Below the pieces are notes generated by a model, which ran no database searches, had not been told where the DNA came from, and was given only the letters and a program-made list of their open reading frames with translations. The position numbers and the translations under genes were made by a program. Shown here piece by piece: positions 11,724 through 21,636 of a stretch of 64,000 nucleotides of DNA; position 1 is the stretch's first letter; every line of letters starts with the position of its first letter. Source of the stretch: Macrotrachela quadricornifera (Eukaryota > Rotifera > Eurotatoria > Philodinida > Philodinidae); the NCBI GenBank assembly GCA_022393335.1, contig JAJEKB010021159.1, positions 1-64,000 of the forward strand. The letters run 5' to 3'.

Positions 11724-12913
11724 ATGATGGAAGATTATGATAGAAACAAAAAAATCGACGATGATCATATCATTTCAATTGCACTAATACCAATCACACT
11801 TCATGAACAATAGAGACAACGTGGTGGACAAAAACCGATAAGCAAAGATATAAATATTCAGACGGAGAAAGTAGTAACTGACAATGTACATGTTCAAACT
11901 GAGAAAAGAAAAGTGACAGTCGATAATGAAGAGATGACTGTTAGTAATGATATTCATGTTTAAACTGACTTAACAGCAATCACCGTTGATAATGAACAGA
12001 CAATTTTTCGGCCACATGAAACCAATGAAAATGTTGATATCAACTGTGATTCATCATGCAAAATCGACAGTACACATCTGCAATCTAATGGAGAAAACAC
12101 ACTTGCTCCAATACCAACGGACGATTCGATGACAGAAAATTATTGACTTATAGAAACTAACATGGATGAATCAAATTTGACAAGTACGAATATCACCCAT
12201 AATGCTATTAGAGCAGACTTGGATCCTATTGTAGGATATGCCGACGAGCTTTTATTGCCATTATTCAAAGCATGTGCTCCGCTTACTAATATCATTCACA
12301 ATATATCATTCTATATTCAAATTGCACTGAATGAAACACGAGAAAAACCATCCGATGATCTTACAATTGACGAAAGTGCTGCAATTCATCTTTACACTCT
12401 TGAATGGGAAGGACAACATAGAAGTCTTTATTCAATGCTCAATAATACTTTTAAATACGAAGATCGAGAACAACTTCGACTCTATTTCAAATATATGAAA
12501 TTGCTCTTAACTGCTCTAGTTAAATTACCATGTGCATCACTATTGACCATTTGGCGAGGAGTCACTAAAAATCTCATTGCAGAATTTCCACCCGGTACGA
12601 CAATAACTTGGTGGTCCTTTTCATCATGCACAACTTCAATGAGTGTACTTCAAAATAATACCTATCTGGGCACTAGTGGGAATAGAACATTATTCTCTCT
12701 CGAAACCATCAATGGTCGAAAAATACGTGCTCATTTACATTTTTCACTGAAGAAGAAATTCTTTTTCTACTCGGTACACAAATGATTGTTATATTTCATC
12801 TTAATCCAGCGCCTGAACTTTATATCATTCATCTCAAACAGATTTAACCAACGGAAATATTATTGGAGCCACCATTTGAAGATTATTTTAATATTTTTAT
12901 CATTCATTTTTAA
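11724..12913 (+). pseudogene. NAD+:arginine ADP-ribosyltransferase family protein, degenerate
   Basis: One reading frame can be followed from ATG 11724, with a low-complexity N-terminal region containing repeated HVQTEK/NIQTEK-like segments, into an R-S-E class ADP-ribosyltransferase domain. That domain transfers ADP-ribose from NAD+ to arginine. Domain marks: AAIHLYTLEWEGQHRSLYSMLN, the Arg of IWRGV, the Ser of FSSCTTS, and an E-E-E stretch at the position of the catalytic E-x-E. The frame is broken by TAG 11811, TAA 11961, TGA 12144, a one-base slip near 12740-12752 just before the E-x-E segment, and TAA 12845. The intact piece (12162-12785) therefore lacks the catalytic glutamate region in frame. 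Such genes are numerous in bdelloids (family knowledge). Confidence 0.75.
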
Positions 12914-13053
12914 TTAATTACATTTAAATATTTATATGCATCTTTGTATCCAATTATTGAGTAAATATATTCTTATTCTTTATAAACATCTACATTACAT
13001 TCTAAAGACGTCCGTGTTATCAAAAGAAGAAATTCATCTTTTCAATTGCTTTA
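12914..13053. other. Short spacer between ART remnant and FG-GAP gene
   Basis: AT-rich; no feature seen. Confidence 0.3.
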
Positions 13054-14321
13054 ATGACTATTCTATTCATCACGGCAATTTTTCTTGAGAATGTTTTGGA
13101 AACCAGCTTTAACAAAAATGCTGGTATGATTCTTTAATATTATTTTTATTTCGAAAATAGATCACATTCCGTTCCACAATATTAGACTGATCCATTGTAT
13201 ATATATTTAAAGGCATTGAAATTGCTCCATTACCAGAAATATGCTACATTTGCCTTTTGTTTCTTCGTAACAGACTATTGAGATCTAATGAATGTTATGA
13301 AGACAATGAAAAACAATCTCAAAATATTTTTGTGTAATATTCTTAAGTGAACATGAATTGAACATTGAACTTTGATGTTCAGTGTATAAGTGTATATTCC
13401 AATATTGTCTTCTTTTAGGATCAGTGTACAACAATCCGTTTACGGCATCAAGTGTTTACAAGACCGGAAATAATCTAGTTTCTGCAACAGTTGATTATTT
13501 CAGAAACAATAGAGAATTAGATGTAGTGATAGTCAATTATGGAAGTAACACTGTCATTCTGCTACTTGACAATGTAAATGGAATGTTTCATACTCCAATG
13601 AACTATACAGTTGCCCATTTTCCTAATTCTATAACATCATTTGATTTCAATAATGATAACAAAATGGATCTGGCTGTGTCCAATTGGGGTGACAACTCTG
13701 TTACTGTGCTACTTGACAATGGAAATGGAAATTTTCAGAGTCGAATGGATTATACGGTTGGTGAAGGCGTACAGTCTGTGTTATCAGCTGATTTTAATAA
13801 TGATAACAAACGCGATCTAGCAATGGTTAATAATAACGACAATAACATTAAAATGATACTTGCCGATGGAAAGGGAAACTTTCAGATTCTCCTTAAATAT
13901 GCAGTTGATGCATTTTCATTGTCACTAATATCAGCTGATTTCAACAATGATGATAAACCGGATCTGGCAGTGACCAAATTGGACTGACAACGCCTCTAGT
14001 ATACTGATTGTTTATGGAGATGGAGTATTTAAGGCACCAATGAACTATACAATTGGGAACTATCCAACATCTGTCATATCAGCTGATTTTAATAATGATA
14101 ACAAACTGGATTTGGCAGTGACGAAGTATAGTGACAATATCCTCAGTCTATTGTTTGGCAATGGAAATGAAACATTTCAGAATACACAAAAGTATGAAAT
14201 TGGAAATAGACCATATTCTATTATATTTAGTGATCTAAACAATGATAATAAACCAGATCTGATTGTAACAAATCATGGAACTAATGACTTGTCTGATTTT
14301 TTAATGTGTGCAATCAACTAA
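13054..14321 (+). CDS. FG-GAP/VCBS-repeat protein, one frameshift
   Basis: Proposed exon 1 is 13054-13123 and encodes a hydrophobic signal/anchor segment (MTILFITAIFLENVLE). After a 295-nt GT-AG intron, exon 2 runs 13419-14321; phases agree (Gly-Ser-Val-Tyr at the junction). Exon 2 carries about seven units of 46-48 residues built on SADFNNDNKxDLAVxN...VxVLLxNGNGxFQ. This is the calcium-loop D-x-N-x-D-x-x-x-D type of FG-GAP/VCBS propeller repeats, common in bacteria and widely present in bdelloids. It is probably an extracellular or membrane-anchored beta-propeller. At about 13972-13980 an extra A shifts the frame, so translation as given stops at 13987; the original frame resumes at once and continues to TAA 14321. 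The exon 1 start is less certain than the repeats. Confidence 0.7.
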
Positions 14322-14640
14322 TTATCGATATTTCATTTTGATGTTTTACAGTACTTAATACAGGATTTTATTCTTTGAAATTTGTATAAAAATTTCATGA
14401 TCATTCAGTCGTTGTTACGATAGCTTTCGATTATAAATTAAAGTTTAAACTTTTCCGATTTCAGTTTGACGTAAATTTTGAACTTTATGAATTCAAGTTA
14501 AAGAATTTAAACTTCAAATGCATTTACATGTAATATAGAAATGCATTGTTTTTCTCCCTACTTCTGTTTTAGTGGACACATTTTTTTTCTTTATGTTGAT
14601 GAAGGTTATCTATTAATATTCTTATCTTTTCTCTTCTTAT
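14322..14640. other. Intergenic spacer
   Basis: AT-rich, no gene seen; the promoter-like stretch of the next gene follows. Confidence 0.3.
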
Positions 14641-14648
14641 TATATAAA
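14641..14648 (+). promoter_or_regulatory. TATA-box-like element upstream of the fungal-like gene
   Basis: TATATAAA lies 147 nt before ATG 14796. Between them is a small inverted repeat (GATGAGACTAAATCGATCTCATC near 14686). Promoter role is inferred from position only. Confidence 0.3.
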
Positions 14649-14795
14649 ACGCCACGTCAACACCTTTTTACTATTGTCTGACAGATGAGACTAAATCGAT
14701 CTCATCACGAAGTTAATCACTTGAATCATTGAATCACGACCTTTTTCATTCTACTCTCTATTGAAAAAATTATTATTAAGAGAGATTTATACCTG

Positions 14796-15635
14796 ATGGC
14801 ATCTTTTCTGGACCTTCCTCGGGAGATTCGAGATCTCATTTATATAGCCGTGCTCAACTTAAAAGTTCCATCGCCTTCTTCACCAGAGGAATGTTGTCAT
14901 GACTCTATACAGGCACCATCTTTGTTTGGTTTGAGCGAATATCACTGGGAGCATTGCAATCAGTATCCTGTTCAATCTGTACCGATATGGAGCTGCGGTC
15001 TTCTTCTGACCAGTCGCCAAGTCCGCACAGAGATGCTTGATGCCATCGCCCGTCTAAAATCTCAAAAACAGCTGCGTTATAAATTGGACTGCATGATAGA
15101 AGCTGAAAAACGTGTTTATCCAACATGGCTTTCCTTTCCTACCGTTTCATTTCACATCGATACTGTTGAAGTTAACTTTCGGATCTTCGGACAGCATAGC
15201 GGTCATTCTGGCTTCGCTCATGGCAATGGCGGTCCTGGCGTTCTAGGATACGGCTTCTTGGCATTATTAAATAGATTCTTACAGCGTGGACCTAATTTTC
15301 TCTCGGCATTTAAAACTCGACAGAAGATCAAGGTGGATTTAATCATATTAAATATTGTGAGTCCACCAGAGCCCGCAGAAGGATTTCTCCCAAAAGATCG
15401 GCTAGCAAACAACTCAGAAAGAATGGGACTCATACATCCAGAGGCGGTTCTTCGGTATATTGAGTCCGAGCTAGGTCTTCTGCTGACAGAATCTTTGGGT
15501 AACTATAGCCGGATTGTTTATGACAGAGTACGTCGTATGAAATTGATGCTTGATGGAAAGACAAAAAAGGAATGGGATCTTCTAGCTATGAAAGCAGAAA
15601 AACAACGAGCGATTGCAACATCTCCAACAATATAA
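14796..15635 (+). CDS. Intronless fungal-like protein of unknown function
   Basis: An intact 279-codon frame. The opening MASFLDLPREIRDLIYIAVLNL is the signature of a large, lineage-expanded family of filamentous ascomycete proteins (F-box-like or 2EXR-type start, LPxEIRxxIY), normally followed by RQVRxE as seen here in LLLTSRQVRTEMLDAI. The rest (LSFPTVSFHIDTVEVNFRIFG; GFLALLNRFL; KVDLIILNIVSPPE; IHPEAVLRYIESELG; RVRRMKLML) fits that family's beta-rich body. It is visibly richer in G+C than its flanks and lacks introns, in contrast to nearby genes. Together these suggest horizontal transfer from a fungus, or rarely contamination. Biochemical role unknown. Flanks look like the surrounding genome, which speaks against a chimeric contig. 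Confidence 0.8.
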   Translation: MASFLDLPREIRDLIYIAVLNLKVPSPSSPEECCHDSIQAPSLFGLSEYHWEHCNQYPVQSVPIWSCGLLLTSRQVRTEMLDAIARLKSQKQLRYKLDCMIEAEKRVYPTWLSFPTVSFHIDTVEVNFRIFGQHSGHSGFAHGNGGPGVLGYGFLALLNRFLQRGPNFLSAFKTRQKIKVDLIILNIVSPPEPAEGFLPKDRLANNSERMGLIHPEAVLRYIESELGLLLTESLGNYSRIVYDRVRRMKLMLDGKTKKEWDLLAMKAEKQRAIATSPTI

Positions 15636-16152
15636 GTTGAAACGCAACAGAATTCTAAACAAAATAATATATTTTACTCTTTATTCATTTACTTTCGAAA
15701 GCATTGAAAACTTCGTTTAAAATTCATTTGATAAAGAATTTTTTATGATAAAAAATCGAATTCGGAATATATTAAAAGATACTTTAGAAAATTCTTCAAC
15801 TCACGAATTTATTGTTTGATATAAATATTACATCATTTTGTTCAGAAATATTCTAAGAAAAGAAAACAATTTTTTGTTTCACAGAATTTACTTATCATAA
15901 TAAGAATGCTGTATCTTTCAGATATAGAAAAACCTTTGAAACAAATACAAACGAATACAATCAACATAACTGCAACGCCGACAATAATATGTTTCAATAA
16001 ACGAAGTAATAATCAAATGCAAAAAAAGAGATCATCTAAAAATACAAACTAACTACTGAAAATTTCTGATTGAACACTCGTTCCAAATCGATGCAAAAGG
16101 GCATCATCCCATTTTGTCGACAAAAAAAATTTTCTCCATTGTTTTACTGATT
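15636..16152. other. AT-rich intergenic region
   Basis: Nothing supported beyond 3' flanks of the two neighbouring genes. Confidence 0.35.
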
Positions 16153-16506
16153 TTAAAAAAAATAATCTTCCAAGGACAATAAATCTTTAGCATGACGATC
16201 AATCAAGTTGATTATTCTTTGCTTTTGAACAAGGTATTTTTGTCTTCGTGAACGTATCTTGTTCTGGCGCTGCACCTGCTTAAGAGTTGCCATATTGAAA
16301 GCGTAATCCTTTTGTAATTCTTCAAGGACGACCTACAAATTTGGATTGGTGACACTAATATTCGAATTCAGTCGATGATGCCATCCCTCCAAACCGTTGT
16401 TCGTCTGAAGTCCATGAAAAGAAGAATAATTCCATATCGTCCTTGGAAATAAACTATTATGATCGACCCAGTCTTGAGCATCAGTTGTATTCGATTGAGT
16501 CACGAC
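16153..16506 (-). pseudogene. C-terminal exon of a MULE-like (Mutator superfamily) transposase
   Basis: On the minus strand an exon begins after a TTTTGTCATAG acceptor and reads WVDHNSLFPRTIWNYSS, then LQTNNGLEGWHHRLN. The TNNxLEGWHxRLN block is diagnostic of the C-terminal part of MULE transposases of the FLYWCH-associated kind. After VTNPNL the frame hits a TAG (from TGG, Trp, by comparison with the usual NLW spacing), then continues with VVLEELQKDYAFNMATLKQ to a natural stop at 16153-16155. Upstream exons with the catalytic DDE were not found, so this is a fragment. Confidence 0.65.
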
Positions 16507-16708
16507 CTATGACAAAACTAAGTGACTCATTCCTGCATTGCCCTATTACTTTCTGAAAACATCAACATTTATTTTGTCATTGATTAAGTGAACCTTAATT
16601 AGTGGACTATGTGCTTAATTATTATACTGCGATTCATAAAAGGGACAAAAAGTTGTCAACCAAACGGACCTGAACCTAAAGAAGTTGTGTCTGTCTGTTT
16701 ATCTGTTC
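16507..16708. other. Spacer between MULE remnant and dispersed repeat
   Basis: No feature seen apart from possible intron of the MULE remnant. Confidence 0.3.
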
Positions 16709-17171
16709 TTGATGCATTTAGACACCGCACGAGCTAGCGGCGTCAAACTTTTCATGGCATACTCTAAGGTTCCGAGGAAGATCGAGACAAGATCAGGATG
16801 ACTAGTGAGATGGTTGGGCTGAAATTCTACACAGGTTATGGCACATTGCAATTTTTCCCAATCTTTCAAAATCTTTGGAGCATTTGCTGCCATTTCTTAG
16901 AATATTTCCCCCCTAGTGTCACTTTTTTTGCACTGAATATTCGTATAAAGTATGGCAATATGCATGAGTTAAGAAAAAGATAGTCACACCTCGCAAACTA
17001 TTTGCTGAATTATCTGATTTAAAAATGAATGTAAGTATCTACACGGTGGGACATGTGATAATAATAGATGGAAAGGTCTTAAGCAAGCCTTCTATATATC
17101 TTCTATCATTTTCTGACATGGTAAGTTTCCAGTATGGAGATTTCCTGAGCAATGCCGGGTACTACCGATAG
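16709..17171 (+). repeat. Dispersed repeat, copy 1 (pair with 58851-59256)
   Basis: About 460 bp, same orientation as 58851-59256. Shared blocks include ACCRCACGARCTAGCGG, CACAGGTTATG, GCATTTGCTGCCATT-like text, the segment around GGCGGGACATGYRRTAATAATAGATG, and the end CAGTATGGAGA..GAGCAAYGCCGG..TACCG. In copy 2 the last third is an open frame ending FQYGDFPSNAGYYR-stop, and copy 1 keeps the same last residues. It may be the 3' end of an unidentified transposon ORF. Confidence 0.6.
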
Positions 17172-17652
17172 CTGTATTATATTTCCCAAGTGTTTATAAT
17201 CACAACAAACATTTTTTTTATTCCCAGTAAAATAAAAATTATATATTTTTTCATGTCATAATAAACATCACATTCTCTATTCACCGTGCATCTCACAAAC
17301 AAAATTAAACAATAACAGACATCAATACAGAACAAAAATTTATTAAGAATTCACTCTTACTCACTCACTGGATCATCCAATAGTCAGGGTCAGCTGATTC
17401 AAAAACCATGGTGACTCATGGACCATTTTAAAATTTTTGGATTTTATCCAGATCCACTCATAGCGCTGTTATTTGGATCATGGGTGACCCATGGGTCGAT
17501 AAAAAATTAAAATCCGGCATCTCTAATTCAGGAGTAGTGAGATTTACATGTGCTAAGAAAAGGTTAAGTGGAAAATAAAAATATACAGCGAATTTTGAAT
17601 ACTGCGTGAAGATATTAACAGCGAGTAGAGTTTCCAAGACAATAGAGGCTGT
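17172..17652. other. Intergenic
   Basis: No gene. A partial palindrome (ATCATGGGTGACCCATGG) sits near 17478-17496. Confidence 0.35.
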
Positions 17653-17853
17653 TCACATAACCCACCCTTTTGTTTCGTAAGCGGACTTGATACCATCGAT
17701 TGCTCTGGAGACTATCAATAATCGGTCGTCCTGTGACAAAGCACTTGCTCGGTAATATTTCTTCACCAACGACATGGCCAACTCGAGTACATCCGATCCC
17801 GGTTGGACAGCTATAAACGAAAGCAAATTGACGACATTTAACGAATCCTTTTG
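17653..17853 (-). CDS. Orphan terminal exon of an unidentified gene
   Basis: On the minus strand, after a possible acceptor (TGCATTTATAG), a codon-biased frame encodes about 67 residues: RQKDSLNVVNLLSFIAVQPG, then SDVLELAMSLVKKYYRAS and ALSQDDRLLIVSRAIDGIKS, ending KGWVM-stop. The segment is richer in G+C and looks helical and soluble. I do not recognise the family and find no confident upstream exon. It could be a captured gene fragment in a transposon. Confidence 0.35.
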   Translation of the reverse strand, partial: QKDSLNVVNLLSFIAVQPGSDVLELAMSLVKKYYRASALSQDDRLLIVSRAIDGIKSAYETKGWVM

Positions 17854-18758
17854 TCTTCTATAAATGCAAAGATGCAATCCAAAGACAAGAATAGTGAGAA
17901 ATCAGAATACATACATAATAAGAAGTAACTGGAACTAGCATCAGCATAATAAGAAGCAACCATATTGCCAACATTTTATTGTACATTCTCTTCAATGGAT
18001 TGAGTTGACGTTAACTAGCAAGTTGCAGCTTTTCGTTTCTGTCAGACATTTGTATTTTATATACGCAAAGCTACCCCTTCTGGGAAGTCGATTTCGTGAG
18101 TCATGTAATTTGCAATGTACAGTTAGTAAACAATCCTTTCTGGGAAAGAATGACAGTGAACACAATTCTGTGTACAACGCACGAGGCTGTTTCTCGGAAG
18201 TATGACGACATGTTTTTTCTAAACTTACTTCATCGTAAACGAGTAATTCATATATAGATCTCTATATCCATCTACAAATTTGTATAAACAAAAATATTTA
18301 AAAAAATTTTCAGTGCAGTCTCTTGAGACTAAACTGTGGAATTCACATACTCTCAGAAGAAATATACTAAACAACCATAAGTCCTTGTTTGCTGCTAAGC
18401 AAAATATGTAGTGATCTTGATTGCTCTTTTCTTTCGTTGCTCCAGTATCTAGGAAAACTTATGTAAAGATCTTCATTTTATTTATCTTCCCTCTTTGTCC
18501 CTCCCCATCAATGTCAAAGTACACCGCACGCTCAAGGCTGTCGTGAGGGGCTCAATATTGGGGAGGGCGACAAGAAATTTTTCAAAAGTGCCTATAAATT
18601 ATCGAAATTTTAAAGAAAAAATTATAGATTTATTAAAAATTTGTCGAGATTTTTGGAGAATTTTAGAAATTTTTCGAAAACTCGTCTAAAATCTTTGAAA
18701 ATTTTTTAAAAAGTGTCGAGCAAAAAAAAGAAAATTTCTCAAGATGGGGGGGGAACAT
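17854..18758. other. Intergenic, AT-rich with TTTTTCGAAAA-like motifs
   Basis: No gene supported. 18541-18720 is a low-complexity AT stretch with repeated ATTTTTCRAAAA words leading into the G/C runs. Confidence 0.35.
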
Positions 18759-18781
18759 CCCCCCCCCCCCCCCCCCCCCCC
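18759..18781. repeat. Poly-C run of 23
   Basis: Uninterrupted C23 preceded by a G8 run (18746-18753), i.e. a potential G8/C23 hairpin or quadruplex. Length is prone to sequencing error. Downstream text (PDYYDPCGTIDGQDAYKDC, 18797 on) looks like a short exon fragment that ends at the adjacent inverted-repeat element. Confidence 0.85.
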
Positions 18782-18887
18782 GGTCGCAACAGCCCTGATT
18801 ATTATGATCCTTGTGGTACTATAGACGGCCAAGATGCATACAAAGATTGTCCATTTCCACTAATTCATCATTATCGTTCTGCACAAA

Positions 18888-19836
18888 TTACTTAGGACAT
18901 TCCAAAAGTAATGGCGGAGGTACCTTGTTTCGTCAAGTAGAGGTGTAAAAAAGTTTCTTTTGTTACCAATAGATAGAGCGTCTTTCGCTCTATTTTTCTA
19001 TGCTTTTTGATCACCATTCAAGTGATATTATACTAATAAAATTTCGATAAGAAATTTTTTTTGTGTAACTCCGGCTGGTAACAACAGTGCATATTATAAC
19101 TCGTGCGTGTTTTCATCATCTAATAGCTTTTATCAAAAAACAAAATACACCACAAGATGCAGCGCGAAAAGTTCTATAATTTACAAGGAACAGTTTATTC
19201 CAACTGTGCATTTATTGCTTTCGAAAATTCAAAATTCTGTGCAATTAGTTTTCGCCGTTGCGAAAAAAATCATTTTTTTCTATGCAAAACAGAGAATTTG
19301 TCTTTCTTCTTTCAATTTTTTACCGTCCGATACGTTTGATTAAAACCGGGATGTAGTACAAGATGTAGCGTGAAAAGCTCTACTATTTGTACAGTAAACC
19401 TTATTGTGATGGTTTTCAAAATACGCAAAATGCTGTGCTACCAATTTTCGCACAGCCAAGATTCGATCGCTCAAAGTTTTGTCCGTTTTGAAAACAAATG
19501 GTAGGAGTATAAAAAAGGTGGCCGTATGTAAATTATAGAGCTTTTCACGCTGCACGTTGTGATGTATTTTGTTTTTTTAATAAAAGCTATTAGATGATGG
19601 GAAAAAAAGAAGAAAACACACGAATGGTAATATGCACTGTTGTTACCAGCTGGAATTGCACAAAAAAAGTTTCTTATCGAAATTTTATTAGTATAATATC
19701 ACTTGAATGGTGATCAAAAAGCATAGAAAAATAGAGCGAAAGACGCTCTATCTATTGATAAAAAAAGAAACTTTTTTACACCTCTACTTGACGAAATAAG
19801 GTACCTCTGCCACTACTTTTAGAATGCCCTAAGTAA
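18888..19836. mobile_element. Non-autonomous element with about 300-bp terminal inverted repeats
   Basis: Left arm 18888-19184 and right arm about 19528-19836 are inverted copies. Terminal text is TTACTTAGGACATTC (left) and TTACTTAGGGCATTC (right, inward). Shared internal blocks include GAGCG..TTTCGCTC, GGTGATCAAAAAGCATAGAA and GCAGCGYGAAAAG. TTA (or TA) at both ends may be the target duplication. No open frame. The ends suggest a foldback or MITE-like element. Confidence 0.75.
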
Positions 19837-20054
19837 TAAAAATAATCTGATTCTGTAGTTTTTCATGCCATCTTTTTGCTCGTAGAAAACTTTGCTTGAT
19901 TTCGTCTTATTGTATATCGAAGAGTTGTATTTTTTAAACAGGTGTATACGTATAGCACTCGATCTCTATTTTCTAGTGATAAAAAAAATGTTTAATTATG
20001 TTGGACAGTTTTAATACACGGTTCGAAAGAAAAAAGTGGTGCGAAACTTTTGAC
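19837..20054. other. Short spacer between two inverted-repeat elements
   Basis: No feature seen. Confidence 0.3.
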
Positions 20055-20354
20055 GTGTACTCAAGGGGGAAAAGGCAGTACTCCAGTTACTCCAGGTGCA
20101 CTTCACAGTACTTACGCTACTTTATCAGCATTTTTAAGATGGTTTTAGTCTCTTTTTAAGTATTTCTATTCAGCTTTAGTTCTAGTTTCACCCAAAACTA
20201 GCCCGCTCTCAATCCAATTGAATTCGGTTTCAGAAAAGTCAAAATACTCCAATCTACTCCAACAAGTAACGCTCGTCCAGCGACTCGCTCAGCTCTTTTT
20301 CGTAGAAATTGTGTTTCTAAACTACCGTCATGCTATTCATTGATAAAATTAAAA

Positions 20355-20645
20355 AAACGGAAGTCAGATACAAGTTCCTCGACCCTGATTACCTTTCGGT
20401 CAACCCTTATGAAAAAATTTCTTTTTGCAAAAAAAGTGGTCCTTTGTCTAAAAAAATGGATTCTCAAAAAAATTTCGAAAAACTAACATCAGATTCGAGT
20501 TCCTTGACCCCGATTACCCTCCGGTCAACCTTTATGAAAAAAAAATTTTTTGTAAAAAAGTGATCCTTTGTGTAAAAAATTGATTCTCAAAAAAATTTTG
20601 AAAAACTAACATCAGATTCGGATTCCTCGACTCCGATAACCCTTT
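20355..20645 (+). repeat. Tandem repeat of about 127 bp, 2.3 copies
   Basis: Repeated blocks: CAGATWCRAGTTCCTYGACCC, CGGTCAACC, TATGAAAAAA, and GATTCTCAAAAAAATTT. Confidence 0.7.
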
Positions 20646-20739
20646 GTTAATGTCGCTTTGTCCAATATATCTTATATATATATTTATTGGAAAAATCCTG
20701 GCTATTTATACAAAAAAAAGGGGAGAACCTGGAAAGAAT

Positions 20740-20875
20740 GATATCATAGAGAGAAAGTGATATCGTACAGTGATATCGTAGCGAGAAAGTGATATCATAC
20801 AGTGATATCATAGTGAGAAAGTGATATCATGCAGTGATATCATAGGGAGAAAGTGATATCATACAGTGATATCAC
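20740..20875 (+). repeat. GATATC minisatellite, 32-bp unit, about 4.2 copies
   Basis: Each 32-bp unit alternates GATATCATAGNGAGAAAGT (19) and GATATCATACAGT (13), giving regularly spaced GATATC palindromes. Confidence 0.85.
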
Positions 20876-21636
20876 GAATATATCCAAAGATAGATCATGA
20901 AAACAAAGAGAGCGTACACCTGGATCAATCTTGAACCAGGGAGACAAAGAGAAAAGAAAAACCACGTTAGTGTAGTAGCCATTAACATTAAACACCACTA
21001 TGGAAAGATGAAGGCACAGAAGACGAGAAACGGTAGCTGGAGCCACTTTATGGCCTAGTCCGGAGAGTAGGTCATAACACCCTTCGGTGAAGTTTTATAG
21101 AAAATATTGATAGAATGTTTTTTTGACCTTGTGCGGACATACAAGCAAGCAAGCAAGCAAGCAAACAAACAAACAAACAAACAATTTATGTTTGCAAGAC
21201 TCTTCTCTACGAGAAAGAGAATATACTTCAAAAACAAAAATAGGTTGGAGTAGATTGGAGTATTTCGTCTTTTCTGAAACTGAATTCAAGTGGATTGAGA
21301 GCGGACTGGTTTTGGGTGAAACTAGAACTAAAGTTGAATAGAAATGCTTAAAAAGAGACCAAAACCATCTTAAAAATGCTGACGAAGTAGCGTAAGTATT
21401 ATGAAGTGCGCCTGGAGTAGCTGGAGTACTGCCTTTCCCCCCTTGCGTGCATTGTATTAAATGTGGCAAGAATCGATTTTGAAATAGTTTTGATTACAAG
21501 AAAAAACTTTGAAAATTTTTCACGGAAACAAATTCACATAAAATATTAAATTCGAAGTTCATGTTTTCATTATCGTACAATAAATCTCGATTAATAAATA
21601 ATTGAAAAAATAATTTATGCTTTAACTCGTCGGATT

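Larger units (their letters stand above)
20055..21452. mobile_element. Composite long-terminal-inverted-repeat element, about 1.4 kb
   Basis: Arms 20061-20265 and 21245-21450 are inverted copies (about 205 bp), with outer text CAAGGGGG(G)AAA(A)GGCAGTACTCCAG and inner text TCCAATCTACTCCAAC. The centre holds a 127-bp tandem duplication (20355-20645), a GATATC minisatellite (20740-20875), and a segment (21110-21240) that recurs at 37890-38000. No transposase is present. Target duplication not identified. Confidence 0.75.

Noticed and set aside
11724..12900. Reassigned stop codons (TAA/TAG as Gln, as in ciliates).
   Set aside because: TGA is also found at coding positions, and neighbouring genes use TAA and TAG as normal terminators; decay is simpler.
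18495..18895. Proline-rich ORF through the poly-C run (18713-18895).
   Set aside because: Prolines come from the homopolymer C run; the frame across it is not reliable.
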